64,000 nucleotides of DNA from Corylus avellana (taxonomy: Eukaryota > Streptophyta > Magnoliopsida > Fagales > Betulaceae). This document shows positions 1-11,183 of the stretch, one piece after another. The position numbers were made by a program, and so were the translations under genes. Under the pieces are notes generated by a model. The model saw only the letters and a list, made by a program, of their open reading frames with translations, was not told where the DNA came from and did no database searches. Position 1 is the stretch's first letter. Each line of letters begins with the position of its first letter. The DNA lies in assembly GCF_901000735.1 (NCBI RefSeq), contig NC_081542.1, positions 22,335,093 to 22,399,092 on the forward strand. Reading direction: 5' to 3'.

Positions 1-425
1 TTTTAGTAGATTTAGATGTGATTTGTCATGTGTTCCTCTTGAGTCACTCCAAGAATGATGTGGCTATTAAAATCACAATTGAACTTGTTATTAATTATTA
101 TTGAATTTTGATCAAATGATAATTTTAATAGGCACATTATTCTTAAAGGGACTAAAAAAGACACAAGAAAAATTTCTAAAATTACTCGATTTGGTGTATT
201 TATTTATTTATTTTTTAAGTTGTACTCAGTTAAGAAGTCAATCTCTGGATAGCACAAAAGAGAGGATTTGTCCCGAAACCCCATAAAAGCATTCTCTTTT
301 TAGAATATTCTCCCACCTTCGAAATTCCTTGCTTCCTCATTTATTCACTCATTTGCTCAGCCCATTAAACCATCGGGCCAATTCCCCCACCCCCATTCGT
401 TTTAAACTCCAAAGCCCATGAACCC
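1..425. other. Unassigned left flank of duplication copy A
   Basis: No convincing gene is visible. The sequence is AT-rich with a short pyrimidine-rich stretch around 300-420. It has no counterpart on the left side of copy B, because that junction lies in the gap at 24802-24901. Confidence 0.5.
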
Positions 426-1267
426 TATATCCCACCAACTCCTCCAATACTGGGTTTTTTGGTGTCTTAGATTATTTATTTATTTATTTTGGTAAGTGTC
501 TTATAAGAGATTTGACTGAATGCGTTAAGTTTGGTATTTTATTTTTAATTTTTCTTAACTTGTGCAAATGCATGGAAATACACTCTAAACCAATGCATAT
601 TTTAGATTTCTTTAATTTCTTAATTAGAGATATATTTTTACTAATTGGTTTTTGAAAAATATGTAATGAATTATCAATTTACAACTATAAATAACACATG
701 AAAATGAGTTACACCTAAATTGAATAAATTACCCTAACTAAAATCTATCCAATATAAAATCTACCCCTTTGTAGCACTAGAATTATTTTATCTGATTAAA
801 GGAACTCAGAGTGATTATCTTTTTAGGTAAAAAAGTATAAAATAAAAAAGAAGGAAAAAAAAAAAACCCTCCTCTTGCATCCAAACAGAAACAAATTCAC
901 CAAAACCTCATTAATAATATATTTTATTATTTTATTCGTTCCACAAGAGACAACTTTATAAATGGTAGCCATTTTAACGTAACAAAATTTAAGCATATTA
1001 ATCTTGGTTGAGTGTCTAAAATTAAGTGATGGGTAATGAGCATGAAATAATTCCAAAGCTGAGAGTATTATTTTACAATTGAATAAGGCTGTTCTTTACA
1101 CTCATTTTACACTGATTGACATGACATGTTTTAAGTGATTGATATGAGAAACTATAAAACATGATATGCTAGCATGTTTAAAATGAGTTTAAAGAGTTAT
1201 ATTACTTATTAGAAGTTTTAGAGAAACTCAATCTAAAAGTGGGCAAATGATGATTTGATTATTATAG

Positions 1268-1500
1268 GTGAAGTCAAAGTTTATACAATTGCATGCAACT
1301 TGATCTAACTTCACATTAGGAAATTTCGTGCCATGACTAAAAGGAGGAAAAAAAAAAAAAAAAGGAGGCAAAGGGAGGAAAACTAGTTTATACAATTTCA
1401 TGCAACTTGATCTAACTTCACATTTGGAAATTTCGTGCCATGACTAAAAGGAAAAAAAAAAAAAAAAAAAAAAAACGGAGGAGGCAAAGGGAGGAAAACT
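1268..1500. repeat. Short tandem duplication with poly-A tracts (copy A)
   Basis: A unit of about 115 bp, starting at the sequence GTTTATACAATTGCATGCAA, occurs twice in a row. Each copy ends in a run of 16 to 22 A followed by a purine-rich GGAGGCAAAGGGAGGAAAAC. The same pair is present in copy B at about 25745-25977, so it predates the segmental duplication. Confidence 0.7.
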
Positions 1501-1890
1501 TCCAAGTTAAAGTGTGAGGAAAACTTCACCATGCCAACCCATTTCAACATGGCCCGAAGGGTATGTGTCTATTGACTCTATTGGATACTTCAATGTGGTG
1601 GAAACCTTTGGAAATGGAACTTTTGATACTTATGTACAATTGTACATACCCAAATCTGACGCCCATACCTTAGTTGATGTAACATAGATCAAAACTGTAT
1701 GCAGCTTTGTGCAACAGTTTAACGTATTGCTCTTTCTTGTTTCTGTTTCCGGTTGAAGTGTAAACTTTCTATTTGCCTGGTTCTTATCTTGTTTTCTATT
1801 GCTGAATGTCTCCGTCTGTGCTTCATAGTTCGCATAAGCAAAAAAAGATATAGCATGCATATATATTAATTGAACTTATGGAAGAAGTAT

Positions 1891-2384
1891 ATAAGCGAAT
1901 GAAGATGAGAAGAATACAAGTTGAAGAAGCAGTTTTGTTAGTTGAAGAATAGTTAGCTTTACAGTTAAAGTTAGTTAGTTTTCTGTTGATATTATTGTAC
2001 ATACAGTTGAGATTATTGTACGTATAGCAGTTGTTTGTAATCATAGAGGTAGTATATATACTGTAAATATACAGATTACATTCATTCAATGCAACATCAA
2101 TGTAAAACAGAGAGATATATAGAGAAAGATATGAAGAACATAAAGATTGAAGAAGAGTTGGAGAAGAAATTGTATTCTCTGTGTCGTATTGAATGAATGT
2201 AATTTGTACATTTACAGTATATATATACTACCTCTATAATTACAAACAACTGCTATACGTACAATAATCTCAACTGTATGTACAACAATATCAACAGAAA
2301 ACTACCTAACTAACTTTAACTGTAAACTTCAACTAACAAAACTGTTTCTTCAACTTTTATTTTGTTCATCTTCGTTCGCTTATA
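1891..2384. repeat. Long inverted repeat, about 200-bp arms (copy A)
   Basis: The arms 1891-2096 and 2184-2384 are reverse complements with only scattered mismatches, separated by about 90 bp. Each arm carries a TATATATACTGTAAAT-like segment and an ATTCATTCAAT segment, which resemble the TATA and start region of a small LTR. Two LTR-like pieces head to head, or a foldback element, are the likely origins. A transcript across it would form a long hairpin. The same structure is in copy B. Confidence 0.7.
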
Positions 2385-2410
2385 AAGTAGTCCTTATTTT
2401 CGTTGTGCAG

Positions 2411-2690
2411 GGCATATCTCGCGTTCACATAGGCGTACTTCAGTTGATGGATAGGTAAGCTATGCCTAGAATCACTGAGAATAAAACTGTTTGTTGTATG
2501 TCATGGTGCCTGTAGCTATACTGAAAATTCTTTTCTTAATTTTGCGGCTTGCGTCTCTGGTCTTGTTCAGCAGCTTTAACTCTCACATTCTTATGATCCT
2601 CTTGACAGTTTTGTATATTGGATGAATAACATTAAGAATCATTTGTTTTGCAGCTGGAAAAACAATGCAAAGCTCAAGTTGCCTGCTTAA
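2411..2690 (+). pseudogene. Possible last two exons of an unrecognised gene (copy A)
   Basis: A 44-bp candidate exon (2411-2454) lies between an AG acceptor (GTGCAG) and a GTAAGC donor. A second candidate exon starts at 2654 after TTTTGCAG. Joined, they stay open and end in TAA at 2688-2690, giving a C-terminus that includes RVHIGVLQLMDSWKNNAKLK. I do not recognise the family. No confident upstream exon is visible, though a short ATG segment ending at a GTATGTG donor lies near 1532-1561. In copy B the first acceptor reads GCGG instead of GCAG. It could be a gene fragment carried with the duplication, or chance splice-like sequence. Confidence 0.25.
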
Positions 2691-2699
2691 ACCAAGCAT

Positions 2700-4020
2700 G
2701 GATTTTTGAAAATTTGAAGCTTGTTTAATTGATAACCCCACACCAGTGGGTGAAGTGTAGGGTGATAGCAGGAAGAAGGGATCGATACAGCTTTCTTAGT
2801 TTTGAATTGTAAGATGATAACCCCACACCAGTGGGTGAAAATGTAGCAGGTTTTGGGTGGAAACGCCCATCTTTATAGGCAATTTGTAGATCAGATTAAG
2901 CACTCCATGTTTGTACGAGGTGCTAGTTTTTTCTTGCCACTGCTTTTGACTTGTAAAGATTTATTGGGAGGACAAAATTGCAGAGCAAGTTTTTTTTTTT
3001 TTTTTTTGGATAACTTGCAGAGCAAGCGTTGGGTAATATTATAAGGTGGATGTTTGTTGCGGATTTGGTTAAATCTTTTTTACTTGTATTCTATATTTTC
3101 CGTTATAGATGCATTTAATTGAGTCACAACTGGTCTATTTTATGGTTCCAAATGCTTGTGGGGGAGACTAGTTGGTGTATCTACTTTAATTACTATTTTA
3201 AATCTTGCACATCACTTTAGGGTTCATATTATCCTCCAAATTGGCAAATCACAAGGTGGCAGTTTCTAAAAGAATTTACATAATTTTATTATGTGATTTA
3301 GAGGGCGATTGGGAGTGATTTCGCTAGTCAAAATTTGATTTTAAACTAAATTGTAGAAAGTGTATAGTTTGAGTGCGTTTCAAAAAAGCTGTAGTTTGAA
3401 AACGTAGATGAAAATTTGTTTTCAAATCGTAGGTAAGATCACGTATTTTTAATAACATATTATTTTAAAACTTAAACAATCATTTTAAAAGTCAAACTAC
3501 GATTTTACTAAATACTTAGTTGCGTTTTAAGAAGTGTTCCTACATTGCATGTTTTAAATTGCTATTTTTTAATCACTTTTAAAATTGTAAACCCAGTCAA
3601 ACCCTTGGTTTTGCGCTTGCCATGTGTACGTGTAACCATAAAATAAGTTCAATGAGACAGAGGGAGTTTGGTTCATGAGGGTGGTGTTCCGCGGTGGCGG
3701 TGGCAAAGTGATAGAGAAAATGAATTTTTTTCGGATGAGGGATAAAAAAAGGTAAGATCTCCCGATGAAAGATACAAAAAATTTGATTTATGCCAAATTT
3801 TTATAAAAATTATTCTCTATTCTGAATATTGCATCATGTTTTTATTCATCTCTCGGCCTCATTTTCTCGCACTGTATGGTCTAACATAACAATCGATAGT
3901 GATTTTTATTTTTGGTTTGAAAAAATAAATTTTGTTTTTGATTTGAATTCAACTTGTATTGTGGCTTGCAACAGTGGTCTTGTTCATTGCATTATTGGGA
4001 GCTTTAGTGCTTGACCAATT
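2700..4020. other. Non-coding stretch upstream of LINE fragment A
   Basis: The 23-bp string beginning ATAACCCCACACCAGTGGGT occurs twice (near 2731 and 2817) and is partly self-complementary. The part at about 3300-3620 is AT-rich with weakly inverted ends, possibly an old MITE. No gene is recognisable. The same sequence recurs in copy B. Confidence 0.4.
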
Positions 4021-7000
4021 ACAAAGTAGATTGTAATTCCCACATACACTATGAGTGTATTCCAGTTACCTAAGACACTGCAAGGATATCTCCTTTATGA
4101 TATCAAAATTTTGGTGGAGACATAAAGAGAATGAAAGCCGAATATCATGGATGAGTTGGAATAAAATAGGGAAAGCAAAGACTGGAGGAGGGCTGGGTTT
4201 TCGTGATTTGGAATGGTTCAACATGGCCTTACTAGCAAAGCAGGGATGGAGGTTGATCAAAAATCCTGAATCTTTGGTAGCAAAAGTCATGGGGGACAAG
4301 TATTTCTGGGATGGGATTTTTATGGGAGCAAGTCTAGGACGGAAGCCTTCCTACGCATGGAGAAGTATATGGAACTAGGGGTGCAAAGGCGGGCGGTTAA
4401 AAACCGTCCGCTAACCGCTAACCGCTATAACCGCCAACCGCTTAACCGCCTAACCGCCTAACCGCATTAACCGCTAACCGCCTAACCGCTATAACCGCCT
4501 AGCGGTTAGCGGTTAGCGGTTATTGGGTCTACTAACCGTAACCGCTAACCGCTAACCGCCTTTTTATATAATATATTTTTTATAATTATAATCATAAAAA
4601 TATTTATGCATATAACATAATCACTTGATCATTAAATCACAATTTTTTTAAAAAATAATTAAATCACAATTTGAGTATTAATATATTATAACTATAATTT
4701 ATATGATTATATCATATAATCACTTGATCATTAAATTACAATTTTTTTTAAAAAAATAATTAAATCACAATTTGAGTATTAATATATTATCACTATAATT
4801 TATATGATTATATCACATGAGATTGATCATTAAATCATTTGATTATATAATAACAAATTATACATATATAATATGACATAACTCATAAGTATATCAATTC
4901 ATACTAATACAACAATTAAATATCTAGAGACTTATTTCCAATGTATGTTATAAACTTATAAGTCTATATAAGTCTACATATGTATATGAATAATATAAAT
5001 GTATAATATCAATACTTAATCATATGATTCAATGATAATTCAAATATTTTATTCAAGACTTCAAGTGAATCATATTATTAATGTACAATGATGATATGAT
5101 TCGTATAATATCAAATTAAGTAATTGACATTGGATTAAACAATGACCAATGTGTTACTTATAAACACAATTTAAGTATTAATGTATTATTATTATAATTT
5201 TAGTAATTTATATATTATCACTATAATTGATATGATTATATCACATGATGACTTGATCATTAAATCATATGATTATATAATAATAAATAATGCATATATA
5301 ATATGACATAACTCATAAGTGATAAGTCTACAAGTTAATCATATGATTCATGTACAATGATAATCACAATTGATTCAATTGAATTAAATAATATATTACT
5401 TATAACTACAAGTCTACAATTTAATTAAAGCATTATTAGATACTTTAGGAATTTAGGATTTAGAAGATATTAAAAATACAAGAAAAAAAAATGAGGGTAA
5501 AAAAAAGCCCAAAAAGCCCTAAAGGAAGCCCAAAAAGCCAAAAAAAAAGCCCAATTTTTAAAAAGCGGTTAGCGGGCGGTTATCTATTTCGCTAACCGCT
5601 AACCGGCGGATAACCGCTAACCGCTAACCGTTAAGCGGTTAGCGGTTGCGGTTAGTGAAATCTACTAACCGCTAAGGCGGTTACGGTTAGCGGTTATTGC
5701 CACTAACCGCTAACCGTAACCGCCTTTGCACCCCTATATGGAACTCAAAGAAGCTTTTGAATGAAGGCCTTATATGGAAGGTGGGTGATGGATCGATGAT
5801 CCGAATTTGGGAAGATCCTTGGTTGCCAGTTTCCAAAGCACATTCTGCACGGTCAACTGTGAGAATTCTTGACAAGGAAGCCAAAGTAAGAGGATTGGTG
5901 GATGTTAACACAACTTGGTGGAATACTGAATTAGTCAAGGAGGTCTTTAATGAAGAGGAAGCTAATATGATCTGTAGTTTGGGGGTAAGTCCCTGTAGAG
6001 GGAAGGATTTTCTGGCTTGGGAGCATAAGAAAAATGGGCTATTGACTGTTCGTAGTGCATATCATTTGGCTATAGAGAGGTTCGGTAAAGAAGAAGGTAG
6101 TTGCTCTAATACCCATCAAACCCTAGCTTTGTGGAAGCAAGTATGGGGACTCAAAGGATCCAGAGTTGTCAAACTTTTCTTGTGGGAAGCTTGCAATGAT
6201 ATATTGCCCACTAGAGAAAAATTGTTCAAAAAGAAGATAGTGTCAGACCCTCTATGTGCTATATGTGGGAGAGGCCGGAAACACCAGGACATGTTTTGTG
6301 GAATTGTGTTTCAGCCCAGGATGTTTGGGCAGAATGCAATGGCAAATTACAGCCCAGGATGGTGGGGAAATAAGTTTTCTGGAGCTCATCTCGAATCTTA
6401 TTTCTCGACTCGATAATGAGGAAATACATCTCATGGTGACAAAAGCAAGACAGCTGTGGCTACGTAGAAATAGGGTGGTGTTTGGTGGAGATTTCCTTGC
6501 ATCGGATGTTTTAGTTCGGCTGGCGAAGGAACAAATGGAAGCATGCGATATAGCAGCTGGGAGAACAGAGGAGCATAGGCCATTGCAGATTAATCAGGTA
6601 GTAGGGAGATGGATAAAACCTCCTGAAGGAACAATGAAGATTAACTGGGATGCAGCGGTGGACTCTTCCAATGGAAAAATAGGAATGGGCATAATAGCCA
6701 GAGATCATGTTGGTCGCGTAATAGCAATGGCATGCGGATCTAGTCAATACATCTGTAAGTCGGGCATGGCGGAGGCGATGGCAGCACGTGAAGCAATTGA
6801 GCTGTGTAATTCGTTGGGAGTGCAAAACTTTATACTGGAGGGTGATGCTTCTGACGTAGTAAATGCATTGAATCAAGAGGGAAGTAGTATGGGGCTGCAG
6901 GGACAAATCATAAATGATGCTAAGATGCTGTTGAACAGTGGGCATCAATGGAAGATACAACATATCCGTAGAATAGCAAATGGTTTGGACTGCAATACAA

Positions 7001-7041
7001 TGAAGGCCAGATACGGAGAAGGGATTTTCCTCGTTGTATGA
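4021..7041 (+). pseudogene. LINE fragment A: reverse transcriptase C-terminus plus RNase H, split by a hAT element
   Basis: This is a 5'-truncated plant non-LTR retrotransposon. The readable protein begins in the segment after the reverse transcriptase core (WMSWNKIGKAKTGGGLGFRD, LLAKQGWRLIKNPESL). It continues into the zinc-binding region typical of plant LINE ORF2 (KLFLWEACNDILPTREKLF, PLCAICG) and ends in an RNase H-like domain with plausible acidic residues in NWDAAVD, EAMAAREA and EGDASDV. The frame is broken by the 1.36-kb insertion at 4376-5736 and by a shift between about 6256 and 6416, so no full product is possible. The catalytic reverse transcriptase core and ORF1 are absent. The same family recurs at 28497-30075 and 44795-53590. 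Confidence 0.85.
4376..5736. mobile_element. Non-autonomous hAT element with GCGGTTA-rich ends
   Basis: The terminal inverted repeats are TAGGGGTGCAAAGGCGG and its exact complement. The element is flanked by the 8-bp target duplication TATGGAAC (4368-4375 and 5737-5744), and copy B holds the unoccupied site with one TATGGAAC at 28845-28852. Both ends are dense in GCGGTTA/TAACCGC heptamers (about 4385-4560 and 5560-5725), as expected of transposase-binding subterminal repeats in hAT elements. The 1-kb core is AT-rich, codes for nothing, and contains a diverged internal duplication (about 4785-4895 and 5210-5320). It must rely on a transposase made elsewhere. Confidence 0.93.
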
Positions 7042-7443
7042 GCGAGATTATTCTTGCTGAACAAGATGTTATTTCCGATTGAATGAAGAAACCAATTTCA
7101 ACAACAAAAAAATAAAATTACAAAGCAGATTGTAGTATTAAAACTCGATCTTTACATCAATACTTGTAAGAAAAAAAAGAAATATCTACTACTTTCAATT
7201 CAATTCAATTCAAAGCACATTCTCTCATCAAAACCAGTCAGTCCATCATCACTCAAAAGAAAACTATTTCTCCAGCACCAATTCCTAGTTTTTGTCATCC
7301 TAACAAAACTTGTGGCTTTATATAATAGTAAAACCACTAACCAAAAATATATAACATTCCAAACAACATTAAACATTAATAAGATTAAGAATCAGACGAG
7401 AATCCGAACGCTTGTGTAATTTGCTGATTCTAAGATCTGAAAA

Positions 7444-8395
7444 TCAGCAAATTACACAAGCGTTCGGATTCTCGTCTGAGAATCCAACCTTGTCAGGTTT
7501 GTTCAGGTAAGGATTATAGGCTATGTAGACATTCTCAAGCTTCCGCACATCATACGGCTTTGGCTTTGGCCATTCTCTGATAGGGACCGCCTCCATCTTC
7601 ATCTTCGCAGATTTTTCTGCTCCTTTAACAGGTACTGTTGTCACGTCCTTTGCTGTCTCTTCTTTGCTAGTCCCCGCCTTCTCAAGGTTCGCCTTCTTTG
7701 ACTTTTCTTTCTCAGGCTCTTCCTTCATCTTCCCAGATTTTTCTGCTCCTCCAACAGATACTATTGTCACGGGGGAGAACTTCTTCCTCAACTTCTTGAC
7801 CACATCAACCGGATCAAATGTCCCGACCGCGGTCAGTGTCTGGGCCGTCCTGTTTATCGCGACCGAATCAACCCCTAAAAAAATTAGGTTACAAAACCAG
7901 CAAAACTTGTCGGTCATTCATGACTTAAGATCTGGCATTTTTATATGTAGATCAAGGAAAATTCAAGAAATAAATCAAATAAACTAATTCCCTTAATCAG
8001 CTTGAAGTATTGAAACAGAATTTCTTTCAACTGTTGAACCCAAATAACATCATTACATGAAGCATATATAATATCAAAGACTACCAAATGGGTTATAGCA
8101 GAATTAGAATATGCTATACCTTCAACACGAGTAACTAATTTCATGGCCTTTGTCGCGTATCCATCACCGGGCAAAGGAACATTATATATCACTTTCTGTC
8201 ATAAAACATAATAGAAATCCATCAAGATTTATATATCAGAGAATAATTAAAGAAAAAAAAGAAAAAGAAAAAAAACCACCAGACCCATCACATGATTTGG
8301 GAATAATCTACAGTATATAAACATATATCAACATCTAACAGCTGATACAAATTAAAATTTACATACAAAATTTGTACCTTAATCCGCTGCGACAT
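7444..8395 (-). CDS. Heavy-metal-associated isoprenylated plant protein (HIPP), copy A
   Basis: Three exons fit: 8378-8395 (MSQRIK), 8120-8195 and 7444-7874. The introns of 182 and 245 bp have GT-AG ends and the phases join cleanly, giving about 174 residues. Residues 7-75 form an HMA fold of the HIPP/HPP kind (VIYNVPLPGDGYATKAM, VEGVDSVAI, FDPVDVVKKLRKKF). The metal-binding CxxC loop is replaced by PLPGDGYA, so the usual copper or zinc site is missing. A charged Lys/Glu-rich linker of about 70 residues follows. The protein ends NPNACVIC, and CVIC fits a CaaX farnesylation box, which would anchor it to membranes. The order HMA, linker, CaaX is diagnostic of the family; partner and function are unknown. 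Its sister gene is at 30367-31450 on the same strand. Confidence 0.85.
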
Positions 8396-9163
8396 CTCCT
8401 GATGGACGGGCTTCAGATCTTCACTCGGTGCTTCAAAACTTCACAGCCGCACACGACGGCATCCAGGCGTTGATGGTGAAAGACGCGGAAAGTGAGAGAT
8501 GAGGGGATCCAGACCTGAATTGTTTCTGAACGTTTCGTCTCAGCCACGACTGGTTCCTCGAAGGTTCGGAATGGTTGCTTCCTCTGCTTTTTCTACCTAA
8601 TCTTCACCTGTAAAACATCGAATTTGAACTCAAATGGATCGGAGAGGATCCGGTCTTTGTTATTATGGGGGAAAATTTGTCCAAACAAATATTTTGGACA
8701 ATTTTGCCCCTATTGTAAAGAAGACGTGTTCCCCTACGGTCCAAAAACATCAAGCCTTCACACGTTTTCTCATTTGCTGTTTCTACACGCTACTTATATG
8801 TTTTTTCAAAAAAGGAAGAAGTACAATAATTTTAAAGCATCACTTTCTTTTTATTTTTTTTTATTTTTTTAGTTTGACCGATTTGTAAAAGGACATCGAT
8901 TTTTACAAACCGAATAATTCATACATACACATCTAATGAAACTTTGTCCATCAAGTAACATCTATCTCAGTTATTAAAAACAATTCGTAAGAAGCACATG
9001 TTATTAAAAAATAAATATTTTTCATATGTTTTAAGTGACACATGTCACTTTATTAGATGAATTTGTATGAATTATCTATAAACTAATTTGAAATAATAAA
9101 AAATATCCTTAGCATTTCTCATTTTGCGTATTCCCTTCAAATTACTATCAACCTACTGTCTTC

Positions 9164-9269
9164 AAGAGGTAGCTCAATCGATTGTGAACTACGCCTCATG
9201 ATGCAGAAGTCACTAGTTCGAATCTTCACTCTCTTTCCTTTGTGCGAACATGTCAAAAAAATAAAAAAA
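9164..9269 (+). mobile_element. tRNA-derived SINE
   Basis: The element starts AAGAGGTAGCTCAATCG, a good RNA polymerase III A box, and has a B box AGTTCGAATC about 45 bp downstream. It ends in an A-rich tail (AAAAAAATAAAAAAA). A target duplication of about 20 bp, ACTATCAACCTACTGTCTTC, flanks it at 9144-9163 and 9270-9289 with one mismatch. A decayed copy sits at the matching place in copy B. Confidence 0.8.
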
Positions 9270-9956
9270 ACTATCAACCTACTATCTTCTCCCAAACTTC
9301 TAATTGAGAAGTCTTATCAAATTATAAAAAAAAAAATGTGATTTTAAAATAACAATTTTAAAACATGATTTTGAAAAACGCTGATTGTGGTTTAACATTT
9401 AAAATTGCAGTTTAACTTTTAAAATTGTGTATATTTATTTATTTATTTTTTTTAAAAAAAAAAACTTATTTACTGTTAAAATAATGATTAAATTTACCTA
9501 TTTCTATTCGCTTAAGCTTTTAGGTTAATTGGTGATTTAACTTAGTATCAGAGCCAAAGGTCCTGAGATCGTGAGAGAAAGTGTTAAAGTAATAATTAAA
9601 TAATTAAATTTACATCTTTCTATAACATTTACATTTTTAAAAAAAATTTAAAAAATGCAATTTCAAATAATTTATTTGTTACGAGTTGGTTTAAAATTGC
9701 TATATATATATATATATATTGAAGTGAGCTTTTTATCCTGTTCTAAAAAAACAAATCTATAGCCTTTAAAATTCCATTTCTTTTACTCACAAAAAAAAAA
9801 AAAAATTCCATTTCTTTTTGTTTTTCCACACTATCAACAACCAAACAACCCAAATTAAAAAAAAGAAAGAAAAAAACCAGATCTGTCATCTGTGACGACC
9901 TCTTCGAGGGTTTAGCCTGCCTAGCTCGGCGCAAAGATGCTTTAAGATATGACGAG
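9270..9956. other. AT-rich spacer between SINE and hAT element
   Basis: No gene is visible. A segment at about 9515-9590 contains TTAGTATCAGAGCC, resembling the end of an LTR followed by a Met-tRNA primer site, with its equivalent at 32640-32710. An (AT)n run lies at about 9702-9719. Confidence 0.4.
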
Positions 9957-10882
9957 TAGGCCTGGGTATCGGTCAAAACGGTCCGGTTAAGGACCTTATC
10001 GGTTATTAACCGATAATTTTCGGTTAAACGGTTTATTAACCGATACCGAACCAATAAGAATTTTAACCGATAATTTCGGTTAAAACGGTACACGGTTAAA
10101 CGGTCCGGTTAAACCGGTTAACCGATTTAACCGAGAGCTTTATATTGATTTATTTTGTTGGGCCAAAAACCAAAAATGAGTTTTTTGACTTTTGAGAGCC
10201 CAAATACTTTTTGTTGGGCTAAAATAATTTATTAAAAATGAGTTGTTTTAGTAACCAAATGCTTTTTGTTGGGACCCAAATATTTGTTTTTGGAGCTAAA
10301 AATTGAAGCTTTTTTATATTGATCCACTTCAACTTTTTTTTTAAATATTATAAAATACATTTTTCCAAAGCAAATGGACTAATTAACATAATGAATGCTA
10401 ATTAGACTAGCAAAACTAGTTAATGAAAAATGCTTTTACCAAAGGCAAAGAAATCTCATCAAATGCCATCACTTAAAAAAAAAACATCAAACCTACCAAA
10501 CTCAAATTAAAATAAAATTCATTAATGAATAATAAACAAAGTATTAACTAATTAAAGTCACTTAGAAAAAGGAAAATAAGTCATGGGCAACACCATTACA
10601 CAAATTCGGAAACCTGTGTCACTTGTGGGAATTTGGAAACCTCTCTAAAAGACTAAACGGCGCCGTTTTGGGACTAGGACTTAAAAAAAAAAAAAAAAAA
10701 AAAATCGGTTTCTTATCGGTTAACCGGTTAACCGATAAGAACCGCTTAACCGGACCGGACCGAATTCCGGTATACTTTTTTTAACCGATAAGGATATCGG
10801 CATATCGGCTACGGTTTATATCGGTTCGGTCGAAGCCGGTAGACGGCCGGTTAAACGGTAACGGTTAATTTGCCCACCCCTA
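9957..10882. mobile_element. Non-autonomous hAT element with CGGTTA-rich ends
   Basis: The element is flanked by the 8-bp duplication ATGACGAG (9949-9956 and 10883-10890). The ends are imperfectly inverted: TAGGCCTGGGTATCGG on the left, and TAGGGGTGGGCAAATT when the right end is read inward. Subterminal CGGTTA/TAACCG motifs crowd both ends. The core is AT-rich and non-coding. Copy B has the uninterrupted target (one ATGACGAG followed by CAATAGAG), so insertion followed the duplication. Confidence 0.9.
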
Positions 10883-11183
10883 ATGACGAGCAACAGAGAC
10901 AGACGACATTCACAAACCCATCCTTGTTTGGGTGATTTATAAGAACATTTAAATTTAGGATTAAATACAATTACAGTAGATTTGCACCAAAAATTAGATA
11001 GTCACTTGAATTTTCAAAAATATCGTAAATAGTATTAGTGGTAAGCTAATAAACTAAATTGATACCTCAGTCAAGATTCCGTAAATTTTTTTTTTTTTTA
11101 CTACTTTTGATGGCTACCGGATGGTGTTACTTGAATCTAAAACCGCAGCATATGAGAATTTTAAAGAATAGTCCAATGCCTTG

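Larger units (their letters stand above)
426..11090 (+). repeat. Segmental duplication, copy A
   Basis: This stretch matches 24902-34105 in direct orientation. The offset is 24477 bp up to position 4375 and 23108 bp after 5737; the difference is exactly the hAT element plus its 8-bp target duplication. Reading the copies side by side, identity is about 99% up to about 6665, about 95% over the next 300 bp, and lower (roughly 90%) past the HIPP gene. Copy A carries two private hAT insertions and about 205 bp near 6960-7165 that copy B lacks. The match ends near 11085 in the left arm of a foldback element that is complete only in copy B. Confidence 0.9.

Noticed and set aside
4385..4560. Telomere-like repeats, because of GCGGTTA heptamers
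   Set aside because: The plant telomere unit is TTTAGGG. These heptamers occur in both orientations and only at the ends of the hAT element.
8624..8888. Open frames near 8624-8888 upstream of HIPP copy A
   Set aside because: They are not conserved in frame in copy B (31714-31932) and end in low-complexity T-rich sequence.
9164..9269. A tRNA gene
   Set aside because: Polymerase III boxes are present, but there is no cloverleaf, and an A-rich tail with a 20-bp target duplication marks it as a SINE.
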